Shown in pieces: positions 50,129 to 59,780 of a stretch of 64,000 nucleotides of DNA. A program made the translations under genes and the position numbers. The notes beneath the pieces are model-generated. The model made no database searches, was not told the DNA's origin, and saw nothing but the letters and a program-made list of their open reading frames with translations. Numbering within the stretch: the stretch's first letter is position 1; the number at the start of each line of letters is the position of its first letter. This DNA is from Chryseobacterium daeguense DSM 19388 (GTDB taxonomy: Bacteria; Bacteroidota; Bacteroidia; Flavobacteriales; Weeksellaceae): contig NZ_AUMT01000003.1 in assembly GCF_000430825.1 (NCBI RefSeq), positions 62,001 through 126,000 of the forward strand. The letters are read 5' to 3'.

Positions 50129-50710
50129 TTATTTAGGACAATGCATCTGAATGTTGGTCTCTTTAAATTTCGAAAGAACTTCTTGACCAAAATCTGTGTA
50201 ATAGGTATGCTCTGAGAGAAACCAACAGTTCTTTTTGAGCCATTCCTCGTCAGTGTAAATCAGTTTTATAAATATTTCAAATTCCCTTCTCAATGCCTTT
50301 TCATACTTTGGATAATTCGCTTTTGTCAAATGATACAAATCAGCATCACATAACACTTTTTCGATTAGTGAAGAAGGTTTGGGTGGATATTTTGTGGATT
50401 CAATACAGTTTAAAACGGTATCAATAAAATCTTTTTCACATCCATAATTTCCCAAAAAGACCTCAGCTATTTTCTTACTTTCATTTTCGTGACCGAGATA
50501 TGTGTTTGCATACCCACAATCGTGGAACCAGGCAGCAACTTCTAAAGCAAGCATTTCATTGTCAGAAAGATAGCATTGAGTGCCAATTTCTCTCGCCGCA
50601 GCAACAACTTCATAGGTATGGTTGATGTTATGAAAAACAAGCTCATTCGAAAGATTTTCCGAAAGAAACAATATCACATAGCTACTTACAGCTTCTACTA
50701 GATTGTTCAT
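50129..50710 (-). CDS. HD-domain hydrolase-like protein
   Basis: A 193-residue cytoplasmic HD protein. FHNINHTYEVVAAAREIG, then LEVAAWFHDCGYANTYLGHENESKKIAEVFLGNYG and VLCDADLYHLTKANY contain the metal-ligating His, HD doublet, second His and late Asp. It is close to the small 'HDc' phosphohydrolases that cleave nucleotides or cyclic nucleotides; the substrate is unknown. It is 19 nt after the TonB receptor gene and is followed by a PAP2 gene, in one operon. Confidence 0.78.
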   Translation of the reverse strand: MNNLVEAVSSYVILFLSENLSNELVFHNINHTYEVVAAAREIGTQCYLSDNEMLALEVAAWFHDCGYANTYLGHENESKKIAEVFLGNYGCEKDFIDTVLNCIESTKYPPKPSSLIEKVLCDADLYHLTKANYPKYEKALRREFEIFIKLIYTDEEWLKKNCWFLSEHTYYTDFGQEVLSKFKETNIQMHCPK

Positions 50711-50729
50711 ATCAGCATTGAATATTTAA

Positions 50730-53153
50730 TTAAAATTTATAACTATAACCTAATCTCACCACCTGAGTTTCGTAATAATCATCGCTTGTGTAAGCAAATC
50801 CATTACCCTGAATTTTCTTCTTAATGACCATTGTGTTCAGCAAATCGGTTGCGTTTAAAAATATTTCTCCTTTTCCGTTTTGAACTGATTTTTTTACACC
50901 AAAATCCACTGAAAATCTCGAGCCTATTTTCCCTTGCGGAATAATATCCGGAGCCAGATAAACAGCTGTTAGTTGAGCATCAAAACCTTTAGACGATTTA
51001 AAAATGTTGTTCAATTTTACATTTCCAGAAATGGCAGTTTCCTGATTGGCAGAAAAAATATTGGGTTGTGGATAAAGATTTTCCACCGAAAATGCATCTA
51101 TCTGATTTCTGTAGATATTCCCATTGATATTAAAAGAATAGGCTTTCGAAACTTTCTGATTCCATATCATTTCCAATCCTGAATTATAACTTTTTCCTGC
51201 ATTTTGAAACACCGCATAGATCAAAGTACTTTCAGGAACAATACTTGAAATTCTGGTAATTGTCCCATTCGCAAAACGATGATATAAGGCTGAATACAGA
51301 TAACCGTTATCCCAATTGTATTTGTGTCCCAACTCAATCGAATTGGTAAATTGCGGTCTCAGTTGCGGGTTTCCAACTTTAATGATTTCAGCATCGTCAT
51401 ATTTCGGGAAAATTCGGATATCAACTTCATTCGGTCGGTCTACTCTTCTATTATAAAATATCGATAACTTATTGTGGTCGTTTAATTTATAAGCCAATCT
51501 TAGGTTTGGAAATGGCTGTGTATAATTGTAGCTTTCACTTTCGTAAGTCGGATGATTTGGATTGACGTCATAGTTAATTTTCACATATTCGAGTCTTACA
51601 CCAAGCTCGGCTTCCCATTTTTCATTTTCAAAAATATAATTACCATAAATGGCAGGAATTAATTCTTTATAGGTCGCCCAACCTCCCGCATTGGCATCTA
51701 AAACAGAATTGACGCCCGGAATAAAATACATATTGGTTGGAATGCTTCTGTTTCTCAGCTTAATTCCCGTTTCAATTCGACCGTATTTCAAAGGTTTTAC
51801 ATAATCAATAGTAAAATCATAAACCTGTTCGTCAGACAATAATTTAAAAGCATCAGCTCCTGTTGAAGTCGGCAAATAATTATCATAGAAATATTTCTCG
51901 TCTTCTCTGTGGAATGTATAATTGAATCCAACATTTAATACGTGTCCCGCGTCTTTAAATTTGTGCTGATAAGAAGCCGTTCCCATAATTGTGGTTTTCA
52001 ACTCATCCTCCAAAAACTGCCAAAGGCGAATACGATGTGAAAAATCCCCGTTAAAAAATGGCTGATCTCCACGGTCAATGATCTTTTCAGTTCCGTACAA
52101 TCCTGAAATTGTCAATGTATTTTGAGCATCAATATTCCAGTCGATTCCAGCTTTTGTGGTCAAATAATTTGTGTTTCTGTTTCTTTTTAATTGTGAATTA
52201 ATGATTGTTCCGTCGTCGTAAGTTCGCTTTACAAATTCATTTTTATTTAATGTTTCAGTATATAAATTATCAGCCTGAAGAAAAATATTAATCTTATCTT
52301 TTCTGTAATTAAGCGAAAGCGAAGGGTTGATTTTTGGCGTAATCGTATATTGAGGTCTTATCGTCGGCAGATTTTCTTTTCTTACCCAATAAGAACCTGT
52401 ACCATAAGTAAAACCAACTTTTCCGTTCCAGCCGTTTTGCTTGTTTTTCTTCATAATAATATTGATGATACCTGCATTTCCGTTGGCATCATATTTTGAA
52501 GAAGGATTGTTGATTATTTCAATTTTATCAATCGCAGAAGCCGGAATATTATCAAGTCCGCTCTGACTTCCGAAACCTGTAAGAGCAGTTTGTTTACCGT
52601 CGATAAGAACTGTTACTTTATCATTTCCACGCAATTGCACTTTTCCGTCGTGAACAGTTACACCTGGTAGATTTTGCATACTTTGCAAAACAGAACCTCC
52701 GCTTTGACTGATATTATCTGCGACAGAATAGGTCTTTTTATCAAGCTGATTGCTGATTTCATTTTTTTTCGAAGCTGTCATAACAACTTCTTCGATTTTT
52801 GTTTCTTTATCAGCTTCTTGTTCAAGCTCTATTGGTGGAATCTCTAAAAATTCGGATAAACTTCCTACAAAAAGTGATTGCCTTTGCTTTCGAAATCCCG
52901 AGAGCGAAAATTCCAATTGGTAATTACCAGGCTTGATTCCTGTTAACGAGAATCTTCCTTCTTCATTGGTAATTGTTCCTGCTACAAATGCGGTATCTTT
53001 TTCTGTTCTTGCCAGGACATTCACGTAAGACAAAACCAGTTTGTTTGTTTTATTTTTAATCAATCCTGAAATCGTAATTCCTGCAACTTGGGCATACGCC
53101 ATAGACGAGCATAATACCGTTATCAAAAAGAGCAATAATCTGATTCTATACAT
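50730..53153 (-). CDS. TonB-dependent outer-membrane receptor with carboxypeptidase-like regulatory domain
   Basis: An 807-residue outer-membrane protein: signal peptide (about 1-22), CarboxypepD_reg-like domain (about 25-105: GITISGLIKNKTNKLVLSYVNVLARTEKD, FSLTGIKPGNYQLEFSLSGFRKQRQSL), plug (about 125-235: EVVMTASKKNEISNQLDKKTYSVADNISQSGGSVLQSMQNLPGVTVHDGKVQLRG, ASAIDKIEIINNPSSKYDANGNAGIINIIMKK) and the PF14905 barrel ending in VVRLGYSYKF. Cargo unknown; in relatives such receptors are often metal or peptide linked. A tandem regulator box (53185-53203) begins 32 bp upstream. It heads the operon with HD, PAP2 and EamA genes. Confidence 0.87.
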   Translation of the reverse strand: MYRIRLLLFLITVLCSSMAYAQVAGITISGLIKNKTNKLVLSYVNVLARTEKDTAFVAGTITNEEGRFSLTGIKPGNYQLEFSLSGFRKQRQSLFVGSLSEFLEIPPIELEQEADKETKIEEVVMTASKKNEISNQLDKKTYSVADNISQSGGSVLQSMQNLPGVTVHDGKVQLRGNDKVTVLIDGKQTALTGFGSQSGLDNIPASAIDKIEIINNPSSKYDANGNAGIINIIMKKNKQNGWNGKVGFTYGTGSYWVRKENLPTIRPQYTITPKINPSLSLNYRKDKINIFLQADNLYTETLNKNEFVKRTYDDGTIINSQLKRNRNTNYLTTKAGIDWNIDAQNTLTISGLYGTEKIIDRGDQPFFNGDFSHRIRLWQFLEDELKTTIMGTASYQHKFKDAGHVLNVGFNYTFHREDEKYFYDNYLPTSTGADAFKLLSDEQVYDFTIDYVKPLKYGRIETGIKLRNRSIPTNMYFIPGVNSVLDANAGGWATYKELIPAIYGNYIFENEKWEAELGVRLEYVKINYDVNPNHPTYESESYNYTQPFPNLRLAYKLNDHNKLSIFYNRRVDRPNEVDIRIFPKYDDAEIIKVGNPQLRPQFTNSIELGHKYNWDNGYLYSALYHRFANGTITRISSIVPESTLIYAVFQNAGKSYNSGLEMIWNQKVSKAYSFNINGNIYRNQIDAFSVENLYPQPNIFSANQETAISGNVKLNNIFKSSKGFDAQLTAVYLAPDIIPQGKIGSRFSVDFGVKKSVQNGKGEIFLNATDLLNTMVIKKKIQGNGFAYTSDDYYETQVVRLGYSYKF

Positions 53154-53184
53154 TACATTTATTTTGATACAATATTCAGTAATG

Positions 53185-53203
53185 ATTTAGAAGAAATTTT
53201 GAA
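53185..53203 (-). promoter_or_regulatory. Tandem regulator box, copy 1
   Basis: Minus strand TTCAAAAT, TTC, TTCTAAAT: two 8-mers with 11-bp period. Next to it on the gene side, 6 nt away, GAATATTG (53171-53178) sits at the -7 position. Confidence 0.7.
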
Positions 53204-53234
53204 TTTTAAAAGTCTAGATAATCAATTTGAAAAA

Positions 53235-53260
53235 GAAAGCCACTCGTACAAGTGGCTTTC
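53235..53260. terminator. Terminator of the PepSY-like gene
   Basis: GAAAGCCACT, 6-nt loop, AGTGGCTTTC with T-runs on both sides. Confidence 0.8.
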
Positions 53261-53278
53261 TTTTTTTTCAATCAGATT

Positions 53279-53704
53279 TTACTCTTTTGCAAGTTTCACA
53301 AAGTTACCTTTGGCATCAAACAAAACGTCTCCGCTTTTAACTTCAGCTTCGTACATTACAGAACCATCAGCTTTAGTAATTTTAGAAGCTTCCTTGATTT
53401 TGCCTAATTGTTTTTTAGCTACATAAGATGAAGCCATCGCTGGAAGCTGGCTCACTTTAATCTCTGTTTCTTTTTCCTCCCAAACGCCTTGTGCATTGTA
53501 GAGAACGCTCATTTCTTCTCCTTTATACTTAAAGCCTGCTTCGTATTTCCCATTTTCTTTTTCCCATTTTGCATCTTTAACTGCAGAAAATTGTTTTTGA
53601 AACCCTTTCTGAACTAATGCAGGAATATCCTTCTGTTGAATTTTTTGTGCACTGATGAAACCTACACCAGTAGTCATTGTTAATAGAAATGCTAATTTTT
53701 TCAT
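53279..53704 (-). CDS. PepSY-like (PF11396) secreted protein
   Basis: A 141-residue secreted protein (signal MKKLAFLLTMTTGVGFISAQ). Two similar beta-alpha units (IPALVQKGFQKQFSAVKDAKWEKENGKYEAGFKYKGEEMSVLYNAQGVW and SSYVAKKQLGKIKEASKITKADGSVMYEAEVKSGDVLFDAKGNFVKL) match the PepSY_like pattern, typical of small periplasmic proteins that are induced under envelope or metal stress in Bacteroidetes; biochemical role unknown. It has its own tandem box (53746-53764) 42 bp upstream and its own terminator. Confidence 0.86.
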   Translation of the reverse strand: MKKLAFLLTMTTGVGFISAQKIQQKDIPALVQKGFQKQFSAVKDAKWEKENGKYEAGFKYKGEEMSVLYNAQGVWEEKETEIKVSQLPAMASSYVAKKQLGKIKEASKITKADGSVMYEAEVKSGDVLFDAKGNFVKLAKE

Positions 53705-53745
53705 TTTAATTTAATTTTAAATTTGTAGTACAATATTCAGGAACG

Positions 53746-53764
53746 ATTTAGAAGAAATTTTGAA
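53746..53764 (-). promoter_or_regulatory. Tandem regulator box, copy 2
   Basis: Same 19-bp element as copy 1; the flanking CAATATTCAG-nnAnGA is also shared. The -7-like GAATATTG is at 53731-53738, 7 nt away. It lies between the RND and PepSY-like genes, close to the RND stop. Confidence 0.7.
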
Positions 53765-53768
53765 CTTT

Positions 53769-56700
53769 TTATTGATTGTTTATTTCTTCTTGTTTTAAAT
53801 TGATTTTGTTGAGCAATGTTGGCAAAACAATAAGTAGAAGTGGTAATGCAACGATAAATCCTCCAATAACGGCAATGGCTAAAGGTTGGTGCATTTGTGC
53901 TCCCGTTCCTATTCCTAATGCTAAAGGCATTAAAGCGATAATAGCTCCCAAAGCGGTCATTAATTTCGGGCGAAGTCTTGTACTGATGGCATAAATAACG
54001 GCTTCTTCTTTGGTTTTTGTAGCTAAACTTTCGTGGAATTGCAAATAAGTAAAAATCGCGTTTTCTCCAATGATTCCGACCATCATAATGAGTCCTGTAT
54101 AACTTCCTACATTCAATGGCGTGTTGGTTAAATACAATAACAAAATCCCTCCTGAAAGTCCCAAAACAGAAACCAATAAAATGATTAGCGCCACCAAAAC
54201 GTTCCTGAATAAAAACAGCATCACAGAAAAAACCAATAAGCTGGAAACCACCAAAATAATCAGTAATTCTTTAAAAGATTGCTGCTGTTCTGCATAGGCA
54301 CCGCCATAAACCACAGAATACCCGCTCGGCAGTTTTATTTTCTGATTGATTTGATTCTGAATTTCCTGAATCGTTCCTCCCAAATTTCCGTTATCCAATC
54401 TTGCCGTTACAATTCCTAAAGTCTGTAAATCTTCCCTGTTGACTTCGGCAGAACCGGTGACGACGCTTACAGTTGCAAATTCGCTCAAAGGTTTCAAAGT
54501 TCCGTTCGACAAAGCAATCATACTGTTGTTGATGTCGCTTAAAGACTGATTGCTTTTTTCGTTGTACAATAATCGTATCGGTGTGTACTGAACATTATCA
54601 AAGATGTTTCCGGCTACATTTCCATCCAGATTTGCCTGCAATTGGTTCTGAAAATCGGGTAACGAAATATTATATTGCGCTAAAACAGGCAGTTTCGGAG
54701 TGACAATCATTGACGGTCCTGCAATGACAATTCCATCAAAAACATCGGCTGTACCATTCACTTTTTTTACAATAGCCGCAATTTTTTGAGAATAATCTTC
54801 AATCACTTTCTGGTCTGTCCCAAAAACTTTGATTTCAATTGGCTGAACACTGCTCATCAAATCACCCAACATATCGGTAATTACCTGTCCAAAATCTACG
54901 GTCAAAGGCAATCCTGAAGCATCAATTCTTGTACGGATTTCGTCGGTAACTTCATTCGTGGTTTTGCTTCTGTTTTTCTTTAGCTGAATCAAATAATCTC
55001 CCCGGTTCGGTTCTGTAATGAAGAATCCCATCTGAGTTCCGGTTCTTCGGCTGTATGCCTGAACTTCGGGCGTGGAAGTGATAATTTTCTCAACTTCCTT
55101 CAATTCTCTGTCGGTTTCTTCGAGTGAAGTTCCCGGAGGTGAATTGTAGTCTAAAACAATGCTTCCTTCATCCATATCAGGAAGAAATCCGGTACTGATA
55201 TTGGGAAGAATAATTGCTGTTAAAACAATTAATATTAAAATAAAACCATAACTGAATAAAGGTTTTCTGATAAAAAACCCCACCCATTTTCTTTCTTTTA
55301 CATCGTGATGCTGTAGATTTTTTTCTTTTTTCTTGCCTGATGACAAGAGTAAATAAACGATTGGCAATAATATCCAGGTTGCAAAAAATGAACAGATTAA
55401 TGTGATAATCATCGTGTCGGTCATTACTTTAAAATAAGCTCCGGCAACACCGCTCATCAGCATAAATGGCAAGAAAATCACAATCGTGCTAAGTGACGAA
55501 CCAATCATTGCCTTCAACAGATAATTAATCGCTTTTTGAACCAAAGTTTTTGAAGATTCTTTGGGGTGTTCCTCGTGGGTTCTATGGATTTGTTCGACGA
55601 CCACAATCGCATCATCAATAATTAATCCTATGGCAGCGGCAATTGCTCCCAACGTCATAATATTGAACGTCTGTCCCATCGTATAGAGAGCAAGCATTGT
55701 AAGACTTAACGTAATCGGAATTGTTATTAAAATAACCGCACTTGCCTTCCAAGAACGAAGGAAAATAATTGCTACGATAATTGCTAAAACCAGCCCTATC
55801 CACAAAGCATCTGTTACACTTTTAATAGAATCATTCACAAAATCTGCCTGAACGTAATACGGTTTTAAAGCAATATCTTTCGGTAAGGTTTTTTGCAATT
55901 CGGCAATTTTTGCTTCCATTGCTTTACTTAAATCCACCACATTTGCGTTGGGCTGTTGTATCACTGCAATCAAGATACTTTCCTGTCCGTTGGCATTGAC
56001 TTTAATATATTGTTTTGCGTTGTGAACATTAATTTGGGCAATATCACTCAGCAAAATGATTCGGTTTCCATTATTGCTTACGACCAAATTTTTCAACTGA
56101 CCTTCATTACGAATCTGAGCATCAGTAAGTGTTAAATAGAGATAGCGAAAATCTGAGGAGTATCCGTTTGATTTAATGAAATTAGTATTATTAATCGCCT
56201 GTTCCACTAAAGCAGGCGTAATTCCCAATCTCGCCATCATCGCCTGATTCATCACCACTCGGAATTCTTTGTCTTGTCCGCCGATAATTCTCACTTCACT
56301 TACGCCGGGCACTTGTGAGAGAAAAGGTTTGATGGTGTAAAGTGCCAATTGTTTCAACTCAATCGGGTCTTTTGAAGTTGAATTCAATGAATATCCCATC
56401 ACCGGAAGGATGGACGGATTCATTTTTTCAACTACGATATTGACATCTGCTGGCAAATGATTTCTTACTTGATTTATATTGCTTTCAATCTGTTGTTTAG
56501 CCAAATCTACATCCACATTCCACGACATAAATGCAGAAATTTCGCAGCTTCCTCTGCTGGTTGTACTTTTCAAAACTTCCAAATCCGGCACTCTTTTCAC
56601 CGCATCTTCCAACACTTTGGTTACGCCTACTGTCATTTGATTGACGGGTTGTTGTCCGGCATCGGCAATGACTTTTATTTTCGGAAAAGTAATCTGCGGA

Positions 56701-56807
56701 AATAATGCCGACTGAATTTTAGTGTAAGAAAAAATACCGCTCGCAAGGATTAAGAAAATTAATACAAGCAAAGGGCTTTTATAGGTTACAAAAAAGGATT
56801 TTTTCAT
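53769..56807 (-). CDS. RND efflux transporter permease (AcrB/HAE1-like)
   Basis: A 1012-residue inner-membrane proton antiporter with 12 helices. TM4 has GLIIDDAIVVVEQIHRTHE, the two proton-relay aspartates of HAE1-type RND pumps; N-terminal IFSYTKIQSALFPQITFPKIKVIADAGQQP and PGTSLEETDRELKEVEKI are typical of the family. The heavy-metal (CusA/CzcA) signature is not seen. It extrudes drugs, bile-like molecules or lipids, together with the adaptor and TolC channel encoded just upstream (gaps of 4 and 2 nt). The three-gene operon is under the tandem box at 59040. Confidence 0.92.
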   Translation of the reverse strand: MKKSFFVTYKSPLLVLIFLILASGIFSYTKIQSALFPQITFPKIKVIADAGQQPVNQMTVGVTKVLEDAVKRVPDLEVLKSTTSRGSCEISAFMSWNVDVDLAKQQIESNINQVRNHLPADVNIVVEKMNPSILPVMGYSLNSTSKDPIELKQLALYTIKPFLSQVPGVSEVRIIGGQDKEFRVVMNQAMMARLGITPALVEQAINNTNFIKSNGYSSDFRYLYLTLTDAQIRNEGQLKNLVVSNNGNRIILLSDIAQINVHNAKQYIKVNANGQESILIAVIQQPNANVVDLSKAMEAKIAELQKTLPKDIALKPYYVQADFVNDSIKSVTDALWIGLVLAIIVAIIFLRSWKASAVILITIPITLSLTMLALYTMGQTFNIMTLGAIAAAIGLIIDDAIVVVEQIHRTHEEHPKESSKTLVQKAINYLLKAMIGSSLSTIVIFLPFMLMSGVAGAYFKVMTDTMIITLICSFFATWILLPIVYLLLSSGKKKEKNLQHHDVKERKWVGFFIRKPLFSYGFILILIVLTAIILPNISTGFLPDMDEGSIVLDYNSPPGTSLEETDRELKEVEKIITSTPEVQAYSRRTGTQMGFFITEPNRGDYLIQLKKNRSKTTNEVTDEIRTRIDASGLPLTVDFGQVITDMLGDLMSSVQPIEIKVFGTDQKVIEDYSQKIAAIVKKVNGTADVFDGIVIAGPSMIVTPKLPVLAQYNISLPDFQNQLQANLDGNVAGNIFDNVQYTPIRLLYNEKSNQSLSDINNSMIALSNGTLKPLSEFATVSVVTGSAEVNREDLQTLGIVTARLDNGNLGGTIQEIQNQINQKIKLPSGYSVVYGGAYAEQQQSFKELLIILVVSSLLVFSVMLFLFRNVLVALIILLVSVLGLSGGILLLYLTNTPLNVGSYTGLIMMVGIIGENAIFTYLQFHESLATKTKEEAVIYAISTRLRPKLMTALGAIIALMPLALGIGTGAQMHQPLAIAVIGGFIVALPLLLIVLPTLLNKINLKQEEINNQ

Positions 56808-56811
56808 AAGG

Positions 56812-57738
56812 TTAGGGTTTTTGTATTTTCACGGTTGCGGTATTACTCAATCCGAAATTTCCTGAGAAAATCACTCTGTCTTTCGTAGTCAAATTGCCGG
56901 ATTTTATCTGAATATATTTATCCGTTTCCACCCCTTTTGTAATGTCTGTTTTTACGGCTGTCGTGTCATTGATTAATTTCATCACCCAAAAAGAAGACTG
57001 GGTTTCATCACTCAAAACTGCCATTTTTGGAACAGAAAGTCCATAAGCGGAAGTTTTGGAAAAGCTGATCGTACCAATCAGATTTTCAGGAATATTGTTA
57101 ATGGGAACTTGTAAAAGCACTTTCACAGTTTGAGAAATAGCATCAACAGAAGGCATTACTTTTGCGATTCTTCCCTGCAAAACCGTATTGTCGGGCAAAG
57201 TGATTGGTAAAGAACCTTTACTTTTGATGATTTGAAGATATTCATAAGGTACATCGACCACAAAGCCGAAACTGCTCGCATCGGTAATCGTTGCCAGAAC
57301 TTCCCCGTCCTGAACATAATCTCCGATTTGATGATTCAGCATTGCGACATAACCTGTTGCAGGACTTGTCACCGTTGTTGCTCCGTTGAAACGAAAAGAT
57401 TTATCTAATTTATTGATGGTATTTCCCAATGCTCTTGCTTCTTTGGTCTGCAATCCGAAAAGTACCGAACCTTTTCCGACACGGTCTGCCAGTTTGATGG
57501 TCATTTTTGTGATATAACCTGTACTGTTCGCTTTTACATCAGATTTTAACAAATAAGCTGCCGTTGCATTTAGTGTTATTACATTGTTGAGTTGAGCTGT
57601 ATCAGACGGATAGGCAACCGTAACCAATGTTTTGGGTTTTGCATCTGTCGTAGGTGTTTCTGTAGGAACCGTTTCACTCGTTTTATTACAACTGAAAACA
57701 ACAAGAGAGACTATGATGAATAATATTATTTTTTCCAT
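56812..57738 (-). CDS. RND efflux periplasmic adaptor (membrane fusion protein), lipoprotein
   Basis: A 308-residue lipoprotein (signal to about C17: LVVFSCNKTS). Barrel-sandwich/lipoyl segments are TGYITKMTIKLADRVGKGSVLFGLQTKEA and TVTSPATGYVAMLNHQIGDYVQDGEVLATITD; beta-barrel FVVDVPYEYLQIIKSKG and a C-terminal TVKIQKP follow. It lacks the long coiled-coil hairpin, as is usual for short Bacteroidetes adaptors. It links the RND pump and the TolC protein whose genes flank it with 2-4 nt gaps. Confidence 0.9.
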   Translation of the reverse strand: MEKIILFIIVSLVVFSCNKTSETVPTETPTTDAKPKTLVTVAYPSDTAQLNNVITLNATAAYLLKSDVKANSTGYITKMTIKLADRVGKGSVLFGLQTKEARALGNTINKLDKSFRFNGATTVTSPATGYVAMLNHQIGDYVQDGEVLATITDASSFGFVVDVPYEYLQIIKSKGSLPITLPDNTVLQGRIAKVMPSVDAISQTVKVLLQVPINNIPENLIGTISFSKTSAYGLSVPKMAVLSDETQSSFWVMKLINDTTAVKTDITKGVETDKYIQIKSGNLTTKDRVIFSGNFGLSNTATVKIQKP

Positions 57739-57740
57739 AA

Positions 57741-59006
57741 TTACTGAATAATTAAATATTGCAATTGGTTTTTCAGGTTGAATAAAGTCGTATTGTACTG
57801 AATGATATTTCCTTTAAGACTCAATAAATTATTGATTGAAAGAATAAAATCCACCATTCTTACATCTCCCGTAGGAAGCTGTTTGGCATTGGCTTCAACC
57901 AAAGTTCTGGCATAAGTCGTTTGTTCATTAGCGGTATTAATTATCCTATTATACTGCTCAATCTGACTGTTAATCTGGAACATCATCTGTTGATATTGTC
58001 TTTGTGTTTGCTCAAGATATTTTTGACGGGTTTGCAGTGATAATTGATTTTGCTGCAACAACATTTTTTTCTGATGACCATCATAAATCGGAATTGTAAC
58101 CCCAACGCCTACACTCAATCCAAAATTTTTATAAGGAGTTGTTATAAACGAAGACTGATAACCGCTATCCGAAAATGTTGTGATTTTTGGTTTGTAATTG
58201 TATTGGATTATTTTGGCGTCGTTAGCTAATTTTAAACTATCTGCCTGAAAAGCCTTTTGATACATACTTTTGTCAAAAGAAGTAGAATTCAGTTTTTCAG
58301 TAAAATATGGAGCTTCAACAGGCTCGAAAGTATCATCTATAATTCCAGACAAGTAATTGAGTAATGCATAATTATTTTGCCAATCAGCTTTTTGCTGTTC
58401 CAATGTGAGTTCGTTTTGTTGAAGGACAACTTTAAAGGTTAGATAATCCGTTTGTTTGAAAACCGCAGCCTGAGTCAATTTTTTCAAAACAATATCTTCC
58501 TGATTCAGCAAATGAATAATTTCCTTGCTTACATTATATTGTTGCTGACTCGCGTAAGTCGTAATATATTGGTCGGTAATCTGTTTATTAAGCGTTTGAA
58601 GACTGATATTTTTCTGGGCTAAAACCTGTGCAATACTTGCATTAACACCGATAAGTCTCGTATTCAGATTATTCCGGCTGATGAATTCTTTGGCAACTCT
58701 TACGCTTGCAAAAAGCGATTGTCCGTTTGTCAGCGCGCTGTCATAGCCCCAACCTTTAATATTGGGGGAATATCCCACTGTTCCCTCTCCGGTTACAATG
58801 AATCCGTAAGTTGCTCTTAACTTTAAACTGTCGATTCGATTTGATAGTACCTGGTTGTTGAAATCATTTAAAACAGGACTGTTCGTTTTTGCTGTTTCAA
58901 GAAAATAAGACAATGTATTTTTTGACTGCCCACTAATCTTACAACAAAAAATAAAGAATAATGAAAGTAGAAAACCACGAATGAGATATGCACGCAAAGT
59001 ATCCAT
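57741..59006 (-). CDS. TolC-family outer-membrane efflux channel
   Basis: A 421-residue protein with signal sequence (GFLLSLFFIFCCKISGQ) and two TolC/OEP repeats of long helices, for example LSYFLETAKTNSPVLNDFNNQVLSNRIDSLKLRATYGF and QNELTLEQQKADWQNNYALLNYLSG, plus a C-terminal VRMVDFILSINNLLSLKG. It is the exit duct for the RND pump encoded downstream. First gene of the operon; a tandem regulator box lies 34 bp before the ATG and overlaps the end of the PAP2 gene by a few bases' distance. Confidence 0.9.
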   Translation of the reverse strand: MDTLRAYLIRGFLLSLFFIFCCKISGQSKNTLSYFLETAKTNSPVLNDFNNQVLSNRIDSLKLRATYGFIVTGEGTVGYSPNIKGWGYDSALTNGQSLFASVRVAKEFISRNNLNTRLIGVNASIAQVLAQKNISLQTLNKQITDQYITTYASQQQYNVSKEIIHLLNQEDIVLKKLTQAAVFKQTDYLTFKVVLQQNELTLEQQKADWQNNYALLNYLSGIIDDTFEPVEAPYFTEKLNSTSFDKSMYQKAFQADSLKLANDAKIIQYNYKPKITTFSDSGYQSSFITTPYKNFGLSVGVGVTIPIYDGHQKKMLLQQNQLSLQTRQKYLEQTQRQYQQMMFQINSQIEQYNRIINTANEQTTYARTLVEANAKQLPTGDVRMVDFILSINNLLSLKGNIIQYNTTLFNLKNQLQYLIIQ

Positions 59007-59039
59007 ATTCTATTAATTATATGGTAAAGGTGAGATTTG

Positions 59040-59058
59040 ATTTAGAAGAAATTTTGAA
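59040..59058 (-). promoter_or_regulatory. Tandem regulator box, copy 3
   Basis: Identical 19-bp element. The -7-like CACCTTTA (59025-59032) lies 7 nt on its gene side. It ends 3 nt before the PAP2 stop codon at 59061-59063. Confidence 0.7.
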
Positions 59059-59060
59059 TT

Positions 59061-59732
59061 TTAATTTATATTTTTCGGAATATCCCTGTCGTTTTTGAGG
59101 TAAAAATACCCCATAATCAAAACACAGAAAACGCCTAAGATAAATCCTCCCAAAACATCTGTAAACCAATGCGAACCAAGATAAACCCTTGAAACAGCTC
59201 CGAAGAAAATCACAGAAAGACAAATGATAATCAAAAATAATTTGACCTTATATTTGATATTTTTTAAATAAAGAATAATCAATATTAATGTACCAAAAAA
59301 TACAGTATAAAACAAAACGTGACCGCTGGGAAAGCTTTGATATTTAGTTTCTTCTAAAAGGACAACTAAATCTTGGGACGGGCGGGGTCTGTTGATCAGC
59401 ATTTTTAGTCCTAACCCTAAAACACCTGATAAAAGCGTTGATAAAAGCAGAACAGTTTCTTTTTTATAGCCCAAAATCAGAAAAAAAAGTGAAGTTAATC
59501 CCACCATTATAACCGACACCGTCGTTCTTCCAAAGTAACTAAGCCAGATCATTATGGTGTTAAGATACGGCGTCTGCTTTTCCTGTATTTCCTCTGAAAT
59601 ATGGATATCCAGATATTCTAGTGGCAGAAAAAAAACAAGACAGCTTAATGTTACAAATACAATTAATAGAGTAATAAGCGTCGCACGAAACAAAAGCCTT
59701 TTCTTGCTTTTCAGAAAAGTTATTAATCTCAT
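59061..59732 (-). CDS. PAP2-family membrane phosphatase
   Basis: A 223-residue integral membrane phosphatase with about six helices. The PAP2 signature is complete: KMLINRPRPSQD (KxxxxxxRP), SFPSGHVLFYTVFFG and SRVYLGSHWFTDVLGGF. It is of the membrane type like PgpB or LpxE, so lipid phosphates (PA, lipid A, undecaprenyl-PP) are likely substrates. It is 48 nt downstream of the LtaS-like gene and ends just before the box of tolC. Confidence 0.88.
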   Translation of the reverse strand: MRLITFLKSKKRLLFRATLITLLIVFVTLSCLVFFLPLEYLDIHISEEIQEKQTPYLNTIMIWLSYFGRTTVSVIMVGLTSLFFLILGYKKETVLLLSTLLSGVLGLGLKMLINRPRPSQDLVVLLEETKYQSFPSGHVLFYTVFFGTLILIILYLKNIKYKVKLFLIIICLSVIFFGAVSRVYLGSHWFTDVLGGFILGVFCVLIMGYFYLKNDRDIPKNIN

Positions 59733-59780
59733 AGTTCAGGAATTTATTGATAAAAAATAATAGCCCAATTCCGGCTGTTT

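Noticed and set aside
59017..59223. 68-codon minus-strand frame inside the PAP2 gene
   Set aside because: Shadow of the PAP2 reading frame in another phase, no supporting features.
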